Shown: positions 1 through 12,692 of the stretch, piece by piece | Layout of the letters: each line of letters begins with the position of its first letter | How positions within the stretch are numbered: the stretch's first letter is position 1 | Origin: Brachynemurus nebulosus | Lineage: Eukaryota; Arthropoda; Insecta; Neuroptera; Myrmeleontidae | Direction: 5' to 3' | Assembly (NCBI GenBank): GCA_035578155.1 | Contig: JAPWDM010000023.1 | Location: 1,488,001-1,552,000 of the forward strand | DNA length: 64,000 bases | The notes under the pieces: model-generated | The model's database searches: none | Told to the model about the DNA's origin: nothing | The model's input: only the letters and a program-made list of their open reading frames with translations | Program-made: the position numbers and the translations under genes

Positions 1-1326
1 GCGTTGATGTCTCTTTTCCAAAACCACGGTCTATTACAATAAGTAATATGAATTGCCATATTTGATTTTGTGGACTTTTAATATCAAAGCTTTCCAGTGA
101 TGATGGAAGGGTTACTAACAATATTATTTTTATTAAATATGGTAATTAAACTTTGTATACCTTAAAAATTAAGGTCAATTAACTTTTATTTATGAAATGA
201 TTTTTTTGAATCGCTTTTAGTTTTCGTTAGTACAAGGTCTAATAACAAAATAAATTAATTTTTCCATTAATCTTCTAAACCAGACGTCAGAAAACTACGG
301 TCGCTGGGCCAGACCTGACCCACCTGTTGTTTTTAATCCGGCTCACCAATCAATATAGTGCCTAACTTTAGTAATGCTTTTTAATGATGAATTTTTAGAA
401 TGAGTATTTTTACTAGAAGATAGCTAAATAAATTATTTAAAGTTTAAAGACATGGATCAATCCAAATTCTAGAATGATGATCCTATCCATTAAAATCACC
501 TTGGTGGAGCCCTTGGCAATAATATAAGGGCACGAGGATTGTAAAATGCCTGTTTATATTCCTTTCTGTAATAATGATATTGATATTCATAACTTTACAC
601 CTACTTAAGGGATATTTGTGGCTCTATACAAAAATTTTAGGGGTATAAGAATTTTCTTGAGTCCAGATTCGCACTCAGAGTCGAAAAATGCAAAGAAATA
701 CCATAGTCACTCATCGAAATCACAACCCTGATTTTTTTCGAGGGGGTGTCTTATTGTTACTTAACCTAAATTTATATTTTTTTAATACACCTTCCACCAA
801 TCTGACCTTGCTGAAATTTCTACACACGATAACTATGTTAGAGCCAAATAACATATATTTTTTTGGTAGGTGTCACTCAAGGGGTTGATCTAAAACATGC
901 ATCCTCAAAAATTCAATTATTATTTTAATCTAGTAAATAACGTCATACGAATGTAAAAAAATTCTATAATATAAAGCTACTTTATGTCAACATTCTTTAT
1001 TAATTTCATCTAATTATCTTCAATAGTTTTGAGGAAAAAAAATTTTAAATTTAAGGGTTGTTACCCCCATATCTCTAACAATATAGGGGGTAGAGGTTTA
1101 ATACCTATATTTTCGAACATTACTCACCATAAGCAACATTCGTGAAAAAGAATAGCCGAAAAAGCCGCTGGGCCGAAATCACATAATGCTTACCCGGCGA
1201 GACCCTTTGATTGATTTTAAAAATATTTATTTTTTTTTAGCTTATTGTACTTTCTCACTTGAGCTGGTAGTGTATTTCTAAATATATTTCAAATTTTTAT
1301 TTCATTACTTCCTATCTTCAATTGTT
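1..1326. other. AT-rich intergenic sequence, nothing recognised
   Basis: No terminal repeats, tandem repeats or coding signatures were recognised here. Short open frames lack any familiar motif and are interrupted by A/T runs. Confidence 0.5.
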
Positions 1327-1456
1327 TGAATGAATTTCCGACTGGAAAGAAAATTCAGCTACTACTGTCACTGTCATGGTAAGACTTGAGCTTGGGACTA
1401 TGATAGAATTTTATTTGGAGGTTGCCACAATCCGAAAATGATGCCGATTCACCAAA

Positions 1457-1535
<79 letters not shown>
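1327..1535 (-). mobile_element. Truncated Helentron/HINE-like copy with (TA)n core
   Basis: The left edge carries a diverged 3' terminal hairpin (TGAATTTCC followed by AAATTC). Next comes the family block that reads roughly 'ACTTGAGCTTGGGACTATG' in this orientation, ending at a (TA)n tract at 1460-1535. The half beyond the microsatellite, which in full copies begins with GTATC(A/C)GCACGATAACT, is missing. It is therefore a copy truncated at the microsatellite. Family assignment rests on comparison with 26823-27380. Confidence 0.6.
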
Positions 1536-1540
<5 letters not shown>

Positions 1541-1789
1541 AAGGGACGCAACAACTACAAATCTACCGAGAGGTCCAACAAAAATTTAAACAACCCAACT
1601 TTTTGATAACGCAATTCTCCGATGACATTGTAAAATATTATCGTAAAGTTTCGTCTCCGAAAATTCGATTTTCAAATGAAAAATACCAGTAAACAGTTTA
1701 ATATGAATAAAATGAATGGAAGGAAAATTTACGTAATTTTCGGGGAGTCGGGACCCCTTTGCCCACCACCCCCCCCCGGTCTCTGCGAC

Positions 1790-1791
<2 letters not shown>

Positions 1792-1876
<85 letters not shown>
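1792..1876. repeat. (TA)n microsatellite
   Basis: About 42 uninterrupted TA units, preceded by a short C-rich tract (1768-1777). The flanks do not clearly match the Helentron-like family. The apparent ORFs across it on both strands are artefacts of TA translation. Confidence 0.95.
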
Positions 1877-1880
<4 letters not shown>

Positions 1881-2058
1881 TGTTGCGTGTGCTTGACTCC
1901 GTATTATCGATATTTAATAAGAGAAATAATAATCCGATTGTCAATCCAAAATCATGTATTTTTCTCTGTTATCTGTTACCAAGATTATTCTCCCAGCATA
2001 CTAATATTATTAATTTATAATTAATTTTATGCACGGCAAACTATGTAATTATGGGCCG

Positions 2059-2062
<4 letters not shown>

Positions 2063-2135
<73 letters not shown>
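2063..2135. repeat. (TA)n microsatellite
   Basis: About 36 TA units flanked by GGGCCGGTAC on the left and GGATATTC on the right. These flanks do not match the Helentron-like family that hosts many other (TA)n tracts in this window. A 112-residue open frame runs through it and beyond to 2389 but shows no recognisable domain. Confidence 0.95.
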
Positions 2136-2137
<2 letters not shown>

Positions 2138-3038
2138 ATATTCTTTCTGAACGGGACATCCTGCTGTAAAAAATTGGTGTTGCTTAAAATAGATCTGCAA
2201 TATCTCAAATTAAAGGTTATGGACTCTATTTTTCAAATATGCGTGGCAAAATTGTCCTCACACAACAGTGATTTCAATATGGCGGCTGGAGAATATAAAA
2301 GCGTTTTTTATGGTGACCTGGTGAGATATGGTGTAGTAGCTGAATTTTCCTTGCAGAAATTCATCAAACATTTGAATTGCAATAAGTAAACTGATTTCTA
2401 AAACTATTTAAAAGTACACTACTAGGTCAAGTTAAAAAGTACGATAAGCTAAAAAAGTAGGCATTTTTAAAATAAAATATGAGTGAGTTGGTATTGATAG
2501 AAAAAGTTTAGGTATAAGATTGAAAAGTTTGGTTGATTTGTTTGTCATTAAATAGCTATAATTTATATCTATTTAAACCATTTGCACGGTAAAATCTAAT
2601 TACTAGTTTTCCATTACGTTGAGCCTTACTGTACAAAATTAAACAAATTTGAAGATCTTATTAAGAGTAACATTTGACAGACAACTCATTATAATTACGT
2701 CTTCTTCTGGAGTGTGGTTACAAATAGGTAACGAGGTAAGTCGGCTCTTTATATTATTATCATTAATATTTCAGTTGCTTTTGTTTAATTAGGTTGGATT
2801 ATATTATTATATTATCTTTTTCTAACTCGTAATGTTAAATCGAGAAGGAGTATTTTTAAGGAGTATTAAAAATTTTGTATTCAGTTATTGGTTTAAAATC
2901 TATATGACGTCATTTTGAAGGGTTGAACTAATTTGTGACGTAATTGTCTAAATATAAAATTTCAGGTATACTAACTTGGCGCACATATTTCTGTACGCAA
3001 AATGACTGTTTGCCAACTGTACTCTTCCCGCATACTTT
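2136..3038. other. AT-rich intergenic sequence, nothing recognised
   Basis: No terminal repeats or conserved coding motif seen. The segment at 2136-2389 is the only unbroken frame and is unrecognised. Confidence 0.4.
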
Positions 3039-3071
3039 TTTGCGTGTGGAAAGTAACTTTCCACACGCAAA
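3039..3071. other. Perfect short hairpin
   Basis: TTTGCGTGTGGAAAG at 3039-3053 pairs perfectly with CTTTCCACACGCAAA at 3057-3071 across a 3-nt loop. The arm sequence ACGCAAA recurs near 2995, 3085 and 3103, so the hairpin sits in a small cluster of this motif. It may be the core of a very small foldback element. Confidence 0.7.
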
Positions 3072-3300
3072 TTGACAATAAAATACGCAAAATTTAATCA
3101 AAACACGCAAAGCCGCCTCTTAAGTTTTCATTTAATAATTATTTCATAATTATTTCTATAGAAACCATCAACAAAGTAATTTAAACGATAATTAATTCCG
3201 AAAAAAAAGACGAATACTCAAAAATATTATTTTAAAAAGTAATATAAATGTCAAAAATAATGATAATAATAGAAAAAAGTATGTGAAATTCGTAATAAAA

Positions 3301-3437
3301 AATAGTATGTGCAACTCGTACGGGATTGTCGATTGCCCTACTCAAGCAAATGAGCGCACTCACTACGTTCGTGCGCTCAACTTCGCTTTCGTGGGCAATC
3401 GACAATTTCCCGCACTTATTGCACAATATACTATATT
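3301..3437. mobile_element. Small hairpin MITE
   Basis: Imperfect inverted arms of about 35-40 bp (ATAGTATGTGCAA on the left, TTGCACAATATACTAT on the right, then GGGATTGTCGATTGCCC against GGGCAATCGACAATTTCCC). A second nested hairpin sits at the centre (GAGCGCAC...GTGCGCTC). Overlapping open frames of 63 and 64 residues on the two strands are the two faces of the hairpin. Superfamily not determined. Confidence 0.65.
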
Positions 3438-4698
3438 TGTATTAAAAAAAAATTATAAAATAGGTCTACTTTGATATTTTTTTTGGGCGAATCTTCCCTT
3501 AACGTTTAAATTATGCAACAGTTTTAAAAAAAATGTATTCCAATTTTTTTTTACATGGCCCAAATCGTAGTTAATTAATTTACAGTTACGTAGTTTTTCA
3601 ATCAATTATTTCTTATCGATTTTTTTAATCAATCAGCTTGCTTGAAACGTATGTACAAACAAATTGCAAGTAATGATTGACTGACTGATTCGAAAATTAA
3701 ACTATGTCAATATTCAATGCCATTGATGCGTACTGAAGTTTTCAAAATTATTTAACGTAATTATTTAACGCAAGTTGAGACCTTGCTCCTAATAGATTCC
3801 TAAATTGCAAAAATGTTGTCATTTAGCTTTTTGGAGTGTATTGGTAGACGAGCGGATTCAATTTCAAAAATTTTGTAAAGATATGAAAATTTTTGAAAAA
3901 TTATTTGTGTTTCTGATTAGTTTTTCGCAAATAACGACTTCATTTCAATTTCAATTGACTTGGTTATTTTCTGGCTTTATTGGCATATTTAAAAATATAT
4001 TTTTTAAAAATTAATAAACACCTCAACAATGAAATTTTATTGATGACGAAATCGATAAGAATCGTTATGCGAATAAGAGAAACGATTAAATATGTCATCT
4101 TTATGTTAACAAATTAAAAACGTGACTCAAGAGCTCTCTGAAAACATATTGATTGATTCAAGTCAACGTATTAATATATTGCAGTAATAAAGTATAGAAT
4201 ATAGATGCTGTAGATATTGTAACATTGTACAGTAGGTCCAGTTTTTCCACATTTCACGAGAAATCTATCACGTAATTGCAATATTCCAAAGTTCGTTTTT
4301 TACGTTTGACAAAATTACAGACTTACTAAAAAACTTTATCAGTACAAAACGATGGATACTGGTAAATATATTATGAAACGTACCTCGCATGAAAATGCAT
4401 TTAATCGCTTTCTAAACGAAATTTCGTCATTTTAACAGCAAAAATGGAAAGTCGACACCCAGTTGATTTTAATTCAACCAAGCAACTTAATTCGGGTCAC
4501 TTCACCAAGTTTATAAAAAATTTTCAATATGGCATAAATTTCTTTTTGTATGGTAGATACGGACTGATTCCCTAGAAATTGCTTTTTTAAACAAAATAAA
4601 GAATTAATTTACATATGAGGAAATTTTTAAATATTTTATGTTTATAATATTTCAAAAATTGCACTATATACATATGTAAAGAAACTGAATGATGCAAT
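3438..4698. other. AT-rich intergenic sequence, nothing recognised
   Basis: No repeats with termini and no coding signatures recognised. Confidence 0.4.
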
Positions 4699-5112
4699 AA
4701 TTGAAGAGGTGGATTCCAAAACGCGCTAAGTCACTTTTTGCAATTTTTCAGGGAATGTAAAAAACTATCTAGGTAGGCAAATGTAGTAATCTGTTTAAAT
4801 TATTTTCAAGTTTTTAGATAATAATTATTATTGATGTTATTTATTTGTTCTTATTTATACATATAAATTTCAATAGAGTATATTGAAAAAAAATACCTTT
4901 AAAAAGTTGGGTTGAGTTGGTTAAAATAAACCTAGTTTGTTTAAATACAGATATATTTTATTCAAGAAACATTTTAAACAGTGCATTATTAGCTATTTCA
5001 TGTGTTTGACATAACAGAAAATCTGTCTACAAGCAAATTTGGAAAAAAATACCAGCTATTATTGGAAAAATACCCCTGTCGCAGCATCTGCATAACATAG
5101 CGAATTTCCAAA

Positions 5113-5412
5113 TCTTGGGCACTGGCGGATCTCATCTAAGACCTGTACCTATTTAAAATAGTTTAGCTTTCTAAGAGAAAAAGAATTTTTAAAATCGGAT
5201 GGGTAATTAGTTTTGGTATTTTTGGGGACCCAAGAACCCGAACGAATTTAGTGCAGCATAGTTGTATCCATCTAAAATAATTTAGTTCTCTAGCAGTGAG
5301 AAATTTTTTAGCATCGGTTCGATAGCTTATTACTGGCGTTTTCGGATCTGCAAGATCCCGGTGGACCTCATTAAAAAATCAGCTCGACCGTATATTCTAG
5401 GCGGACTTTATG

Positions 5413-5488
<76 letters not shown>

Positions 5489-7015
5489 AACCCGTTGTGT
5501 AGCATTCTACGCCGCATTTGCATCCGCAGGACAGTTGTGGATCTCAGATAACACAACCTGTACCTATCTAAAATAGTTTACCTCGGTAATAGTAAAAAGG
5601 TTTCAAAATCGGTCAGTTATTTTATTTTTGACACTTTTAGGTCCTACTGACACTTCAGACCTTACATAACGTAATCTATATGAATCTAAAATAGCTTAGC
5701 TCCCCAACAGTGAAAAAATTTTCAAAATCGGTCGGTTAGTTTATTTTTGACGCTTTTGGATCCGATGGACCCTGGCAGACTTTACATAACGTAATCTATA
5801 TCTATCTAAAATAGTTTAGCTCTGTAGCAGTGAAAAAATTTTCAAAATCGGTCGGTTAGTTTATTTTTACCACTTTTGGGTCCCATGGACCCTGGCGGAC
5901 CCTAAATAACGTAATGTATGTCTATCTAAAATAGTTAGTTCCCCAACAGTGAAAAAATTTTCAAAATCGGTCGGTTAGTTTATTTTTGACACTTTTGGAC
6001 CCATGGACCCTGGCAGACCTTACATAACGTAATCTATATTTATCTAAAATAGTTTAGCTCTGTAACAGTGAAAAAATTTTCAAAATCGGTCGGTTAGTTT
6101 ATTTTTGACACTTTTGGATCCCATGGACCCTGGCAGACCTTACATAACGTAATCTATATTTATCTAAAATAGTTTAGCTCTGTAACAGTGAAAAAATTTT
6201 CAAAATCGGTTAGTTAGTTTATTTTTGACACTTTTGGGTTCTATGGACCTTGGTGGACCTTACATAACGTAATTTATATTTATCTAAAATAGTTTAGCTC
6301 TGTAACAGTGAAAAAATTTTCAAAATCGGTCAGTTAGTTTATTTTTGACACTTCTGGATCCTATGGACTCTGGCAGACCTTACATAACGGAATCTATATT
6401 TATCTAAAACAGTTTAGCTCTGTAACAGTGAAAAAATTTTCAAAATCGATCAGGGAGTTTATTTTTGACACTTTTGGGTCCTATGGACCGAGGCGGACCT
6501 TACATAACGTAATCGATATTTATCTAAAATAGTTTAGTTCTGTAACAGTGAAAAAATTTTCAAAATCGGTCAGTTAGTTTATTTTTGACACTTTTGGGTC
6601 CTGTGGACCCTGGCGGACCTTACATAATGTATTCTAAATCTATCTAAAATAGTTTAGCTCTGTAACAGTGAAGAAATTTTTAGAATTGGTCGTTTAGTTT
6701 ATTTTTTACAATTATGGGATCAGTAAATCCTGGCGAAACTCATACAAGTCTAGTACTCTAACAGTAAGAAAAGGGTTCTAAGGATCTCATATAACTTATG
6801 GCAGTCCGTAAGCTTCTTGCGGACATCATTTAATTAATTAATTCAAATACTTTAACTTACTAACTGTGAAAAAATTTTTAAAATCGATTGGTTAATTAAT
6901 TTCTGGCCTTTTTAGGTCCCGAAAACCTTGACCTCACATAAAATACCTTAAATCCATTTGAAATGGTTTAATTTTTTAACATTATTAATTATTAGTGGAA
7001 AAATTTTCAAAATCG
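5113..7015 (+). repeat. 120-bp minisatellite array inside a Helentron-like element
   Basis: The landmark TGAAAAAATTTTCAAAATCG recurs at about 5711, 5831, 5950, 6069, 6189, 6309, 6429, 6549 and 6669, i.e. every 119-120 bp. Each unit also holds GGACCTTACATAACGTAAT and ATCTAAAATAGTTTAGCTC. About ten units are well preserved (5590-6715); the outer ones are diverged. There are no unique spacers between units. Single or paired units of the same monomer occur at 11260-11430 and 11936-12085 within another copy of the host element, so the expansion is copy-specific. Confidence 0.9.
5415..5484. repeat. (TA)n microsatellite inside a minisatellite unit
   Basis: About 35 TA units. The left flank (GCGGACTTTATGTAA) is the monomer position that normally reads GTAATCTATATCTAT, so the tract has probably grown from a short TATAT seed within one 120-bp unit. 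Confidence 0.9.
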
Positions 7016-7666
7016 ATTCAAAATATTTTTCCGTACATACATATGTACATTGTACATAGTTTGTTTTGTTTCATATTTAATATTTATATCATAACATAAT
7101 CTTCAATTTCTTGTTTACTTAAAAATTCAATAAAAAAAAAAAAAAATTCTTCATTACATTAGCTTAGAAAATCTGTTTAATTTACATTTTTTAACATGGG
7201 ATAGAACCATGCTAATTATAATGCAATAAATGAGAAACAAAACTCTATACATGTATGTGTGTTATATCACATATATGTGAATAGTTTTCACTTGTTCTCA
7301 CAAAATTCTTTAATAAAAAAGTGAAATATTTTTATACTTTATAAAGAACTGAGATATAAATATCAATTACTTATTAGACTAACAAAGAAAGAATAAAAGT
7401 GAAAATTTACATTTTCTCGAAAAATACTTAAAATAGAAAGAAAATTATAAGAATATTTTCTTCATAATTTTTTTTTTTCCTTTTCAACGATGTAAAAATT
7501 GAACTGCCTTATGATAGGATCGAATGATAAAAAATGGCCAGAAAACCTACTTCTGGGCATCCGACGTGTCTGGCTAACGAACTTAGCCAAGCCAATTCAG
7601 AATCCAGTCCGCACACAAAATTTCATAAGCGTTAGACGTTTCGTTCGAGAGTTATCGTGGGAACAC

Positions 7667-7782
<116 letters not shown>

Positions 7783-8479
7783 TTTAGTGAATATCATTTT
7801 CGTATTCTAGGGACCTCAAAACAGATTTCTGCCATAGTCCCGGACTCAGATTGCGTCATGACACCTACTGTAATAGCTGAATTTCGAGTTTTCGAAATTC
7901 GCTAAAAGTGCAATGGTTTACGAGTAAATTTGACTTAGAGCGTTTTGAAATAAAACTGTCACTGACTTAGCGCTTTTTTGGAAAACATTCCATTTTTCAT
8001 CATTCATTTTACAGTAGACTAAGCTGATTTTGAAGGGTGGCACTACGAAAATCGTGTAGAGCTGGACTTGAACATTCTGCATCAACTAAAATCTCACATT
8101 AGACAAAAAATGACTTAGCGCCTTTTGGAATCCACCTCTTCAATTTATATACTTTAAAAACAGTCAATATCTAACCTTACCGCAAACTAATGTTTAAATT
8201 TCGTACTTTTTCTTACTTTAAATTCACATTTGATTGACATTTTTTTTAATAATCTGCATAAAAAACAATCTAAAAAGAGGTTATGCTGTACCTTAAAGGC
8301 CGTAAATAAAAAGAATAAAATTATAAAATTGTAAGCGAATTATAAGTTTTCGAAGACGTTTATTTCGCTTTTAGGAAAACATGTGGGACCACTAAAAAAA
8401 GATTTTTGTCAAATAATTCATATTTCTTAATTTTCAGTTATTTTGATAACAAAAATAAAAAAATATTGTGTTTGGAAAC

Positions 8480-8955
8480 ATTTTGTGCACTTGCTGGCCC
8501 GTCGAGAGGGTGAGGTAGCTGGGGTTGCAGTCCTACGGGGCCCGGACTGAGGAGGAGGCCCGTAGCTGTCAGTTTTTACAGTTAACAGTTTTTTCGCTCA
8601 GCAGATAGAAAGCAGGCATTGAACATCGGGAGTGGAACTGATTTTAACTCGGTTAACAGCCACAGCTTAAACCAATTACTGCTACTGTTACAGTGGAGCC
8701 ATCGCTCCACTTCCGGTGTTCAATGTTTGCTTTCTATTTACTTCGCTCACTACTTCTTTCTTGGAAGAAATTTTTAAAAAATGTGATTTATTCCCGGGGC
8801 CCACCATTTCTTTCCACGGCTCTGTGTACTTGTTGGACGCACACCCCTTAAGAACTTTTAAGGCAGACGACTGTGAATTTATCAACTTTGCTAGCAACAG
8901 TGGCAGTGTTGAAAGACCTCAGCCAAATTGCATTAATTACGTAAAATAAGTAATT
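8480..8955. other. GC-richer island with inverted repeat, unidentified relic
   Basis: Base composition is clearly richer in G+C than the surroundings (for example GGGGCCCGGACTGAGGAGG near 8538). Imperfect inverted arms lie at about 8603-8640 and 8690-8748 (GATAGAAAGCAGGCATTGAAC against GTTCAATGTTTGCTTTCTAT), and GTGGAGC/GCTCCAC closes a small inner hairpin. A minus-strand frame (8688-8897, 69 residues) reads plausibly but has no motif I recognise. It may be a decayed exon or retroelement fragment; it ends where the Helitron-type terminus begins at 8965. Confidence 0.35.
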
Positions 8956-8964
8956 TATATAGGA

Positions 8965-10905
8965 ACTAGCTATTACCCGCGGCTTCGCAAGCGTGAATTT
9001 CATAATTCAGTAAAGGTGATCTCTTTTAAGTAGTTTGCTAAAATGTTGTGCCCTTATTTTCTTATCATAAGCTCACTCATCAATCCGCTTTATTTTTAAT
9101 TTCTCTCTTTGGCTAGTTATCTAGGAACAATTGAAAATTTTCAAAAATTATATTGGTCATTTCTTCAAGTATATTACATAGACTAAAAATCTAAAGTAAG
9201 CCTATTAAAAAGGTGTCAACGAATTTGGTATAGAAGTAAAAAAAGTATGTTGATTTAAAATACTCAAATTTTATATATTTTTAAAATACCTAATATTTTG
9301 TAGACTTTAAATAAGTATCCTCCCTATTCCTATCGGAAAATTTAAATCCCTACATCCCCTAAAAGTCTGTTTGCATTATATTTGAACATTTCCTAAAGTA
9401 ACCAACTCATTGTTGGAGACGCTAGAACAGTAGGCGTTGAAAATGTAAAGTTTGACCTCTACCCCATTTTTTTGCGTTTATTTCCTATTTTACTCTTTAC
9501 AGGGTTAATTTTCAAAAAGTGATGAATCATCTGTTCATTAATTTATTTTTGACCTCCTTTGACTATGCCCTCCAATTTCATGCGTGTAAAATTATCTTAA
9601 CTGTGAGTAAAGCTACTTTAAATCAATTATTCCTAAACAAATCGAACAAATTTAGTTTCAAATCAGTTCTTTAAAGTGCTTCGCTTCGCTCGCCAAACAG
9701 TTCAAAATTCTATAAAAGGTTAATTATACATGTAATGCTTCGCTCCGCTCGCCAAACGACTCGGAAGTAACCATTAATAAATCTAATTTTCACACTCTGA
9801 GATCTTTCCATGGATTCCCATATTGATGATTTTAAAATTAATTCAATTTTAAATCCTTTTTGGGATCCCAGAACCCTGGTGGAGTTTTTAAAATAATGTT
9901 CAGTTCCTCTATAATTAAACTTTACTACTATTCTTTTCTAAAGTGAAATTTTAGTAAAAAAGTTTTGAAGTTAACTTTTAAATTTTTAAATATTATTTTT
10001 ATCGTAACTTAGGTAATCTTTTGTTTTTCTTTCTTTTGTTTCCATTTATTGTTAAAGGATTGTTTCTGATATATTAATTTTTGTCTTGAATATATCAACC
10101 CCCATAAAAAATATTGTGATAATTTTGACTGGAAATGTTGAGATGGTGAAGCGTCTAAGGAATAAATTTATAAAGTTTCACTGAAATCTGTCCCGTGGCT
10201 TTTGTGTCAGCCATGCCCACAGTAAACCTACCTGATCATTTTATTATATAAATTCTATGTAACTTCCAAAATATCAGTTTTAGGTATAAGAATATCTTAT
10301 AGTAATAGGTAGACTTTACATTTTTGTACATAATTATGATAAAAAATATAGGTGATTCATTTGAAAAAAGAAAGATTTGCACAATAAACAAAAAATATTT
10401 TAAAAAAATGCTTTATGTGACCACCCTATATCAAGTTAAAAAGCTGAAATGTCACTGTCACATAGAATATTAGTAACAATTTCCAGCGAATTGAAATTTG
10501 CTGTCAAAAACACTTCAAATTACAAATTTGTTGTCAACTTTCAGTATAACCGGAAATGGCACCAAGTTAAAAATATTTTAATTAAAATCGTCATAATTGA
10601 AAACTTCTATAACCAAATTTTCAAAAATCTACTTTATTTAGAAGACCATAAACTTTTAATGAAGGTTCTATTTGAACCATCGTGTACATAACCATTTGGG
10701 AGATCACATTAAAATATGGCTAAGATTGACTGTAAATTTCAACTCAATAACTTTAATAGTTTTTGAGTTAAATCGGTTGTACAAACAGACAGACAAAAAT
10801 TTTTTTAAAGGTATATTTGGGTTATATGTCGAATTTGCTAACTGAAAAACATACTAATACTTAAAAATTCGAAAATCACAGACAGACCCTTCTATTTTAT
10901 TTATA
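8965..10905 (-). mobile_element. Decayed Helitron, 3' end clear, 5' end uncertain
   Basis: On the minus strand the element ends in the GC-rich hairpin-type motif GAAGCCGCGGGTAATAGCTAGT, i.e. CTAGT followed by T, the canonical Helitron 3' signature; on the plus strand this is ACTAG at 8965-8969 preceded by A. The same terminus closes the better copy at 14911-15927. Between here and about 10.9 kb the sequence is non-coding, with internal direct repeats (CTTCGCTCGCCAAAC near 9690 and 9745) and ACAAACAGACAGACAAAAAT near 10783. The 5' boundary near 10.9 kb is a guess. Confidence 0.5.
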
Positions 10906-11437
10906 GGTATTGAAAAGAGCGGTAAGCCCAAAGGCGACAAGACCATAAATACACCTCTGAAAATATACTATTACATAATAAATGTCAAACCAATGAAAAA
11001 AGTACATATTATACATGTATTATCTTGCATAGAAATCAATTCTGAATTTCATAATTTTGCGTAATTTTTAATTATTCGACAATAGGTACATATTAAAATC
11101 AATACATTGCCTTATTGTATTCTTTCTTTTCTCTGACTTGTCTTTAAAGACCGATGACCCCATACATACAATATATTTTCAAACATACATAAATATATTA
11201 TGATACTGTAATGTCAAATACCCCTGTCGCCGCATCTGCATAACATAGTGAATTTCCAAAGACTGGACACTGTCGGATCTCATACGACAACCTGTATCCA
11301 TCTAAAATAGTTTAACTCTCTAACAGTGGAAAAATTTTCAAAATCGGTTAAGTAGTTAATTTTTAGCGCTTATAGCGCTGGCGGATTTCATATAGTATAG
11401 CACTATAGCATATATGCATTTAAAAGAATTTAACTTT

Positions 11438-11935
11438 TAAAATTCGTCAAGTGCGTGTTTGACACGCACTAAGTAATGTCCCTCACTCAGTGGTCATAAC
11501 TAAAACTTCTTAAAATATAACAGTCCGGACACATACGTGCACATATACGTAATACATATACACACCTAACACACAAATACATACAAATTAATGTAGCAAA
11601 ACAGATGGTAGATTAATATACCATAATTTGTTAATTTAATACATTTAATGCCATCCAGCACAACAATTAGTAACTTGACGTGATGCTATACTATATATTA
11701 AATATACAAAGTCACTACTTGCTACTGGATGGCGTCTTAATCGTTTTCTTACCAAACCATAGAGTTCACAGATACATAAAATATATACAATACACAAGCA
11801 ATACAGCCCTCTTGCGTTTATTCAATATATGAATGTAAAACTCTATAATTATTTATCACCTCTCTCAAATTTTCGATCACTCAAGGATTTTAATATGTCC
11901 CGAACTAACACGAAGTTAGTTCGGGACATTAAAAC
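11438..11935 (-). repeat. Dispersed repeat inserted in the minisatellite, homologous to 17689-17896
   Basis: It interrupts a 120-bp monomer, which resumes at TGAAAAAATTTTCAAAATCG near 11937. Shared landmarks with 17689-17896 in reverse orientation are CGTCAAGTGCGTGT, CACGCACTAAGTAATGTC and GCCCTCTTGCGTTTATTC, in the same order. One end carries the hairpin AGTGCGTGT/ACACGCACT and the other the perfect palindrome at 11895-11929. It is a non-coding mobile repeat of unknown class. Confidence 0.55.
11895..11929. other. Perfect 15-bp stem hairpin
   Basis: ATGTCCCGAACTAAC at 11895-11909 pairs perfectly with GTTAGTTCGGGACAT at 11915-11929 around a 5-nt loop. It lies at the right edge of the dispersed repeat 11438-11935, so a role as that repeat's terminal structure is possible. 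Confidence 0.8.
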
Positions 11936-12473
11936 GTGAAAAAATTTTCAAAATCGATTGGGTAATTTTATTTTTGGCGCTTTTGGGACCCCCGGACACT
12001 GGCAGACCTCATATAACATCACTTATATCCATCTAAAAGAATTTAGCTCTCTAACAATGAACAAACAAATTTTCAAAATCGGTGATCTTGAAAAGTTAGT
12101 TTATTTTTATTTTGAAAAATGAAAGAGATATAAATATTGTTATTGTAATGATAAAAACGATGAAGCTATTGTAAAGAAATTCAGCAAATTTTTTAATTTT
12201 TCTCAAAAGTTAGTTCACTTAGAAAAATATTTTAAAAGCTTGTTTTACGCAATTTTTTACGCTCTTTTCGATGGTGTAAAAGAAAATTAAAAAAATTTTT
12301 GAATTCTGGCCAAATTTTGTAAAAAATCACTAAAATTGACGAAAATTGGCCAAAATTTTGGCTTCAAAAATCGGACGAATCTGGCTGACGAATTCATTCA
12401 AGCTATTGGGACTTTTGACCTACAAACCAAATTTCGTAACAGTTGGAGCCTTCCTTCGAGAGTTATCGCGCAG

Positions 12474-12568
<95 letters not shown>
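12474..12568. repeat. Compound (CA)n(TA)n microsatellite
   Basis: A short CA run (12474-12488) passes directly into about 40 TA units. It is the core of the Helentron-like copy 11219-12692. Four overlapping open frames here are artefacts. Confidence 0.95.
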
Positions 12569-12571
<3 letters not shown>

Positions 12572-12692
12572 TTTAGTGATCCTCATTTTCGGTTTCTCGA
12601 GGCTTCAAACGGATTTCTGCCGTAATCCCGGGCTCAGGTCTTTTCATGGCACCCGCTGTAATAAGTGAATTTCCAAAAAGGAAATTCACTTA

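Larger units (their letters stand above)
11219..12692 (+). mobile_element. Helentron/HINE-like element, second minisatellite-bearing copy
   Basis: It begins TACCCCTGTCGCCGCATC with the subterminal repeat TAGTGAATTTCC. It carries one to two copies of the 120-bp monomer, a conserved block ending CGAGAGTTATCGCGC, a (CA)n(TA)n core (12474-12568), and the second block starting ATTTTAGTGATCCTC. It ends in a 3' hairpin (GTGAATTTCC / GGAAATTCAC) plus TTA. A separate repeat (11438-11935) interrupts the minisatellite region. Compared with the copy at 5070-7904, the 120-bp array is almost unexpanded. Confidence 0.65.

Noticed and set aside
2051..2389. Frame after the (TA)n tract at 2063-2135 as an exon
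   Set aside because: Outside the TA tract about 85 residues remain, without recognised similarity, and no convincing splice context was seen.
5113..7015. CRISPR-like array
   Set aside because: Units of 120 bp are contiguous with no unique spacers, and the context is a eukaryotic transposable element.
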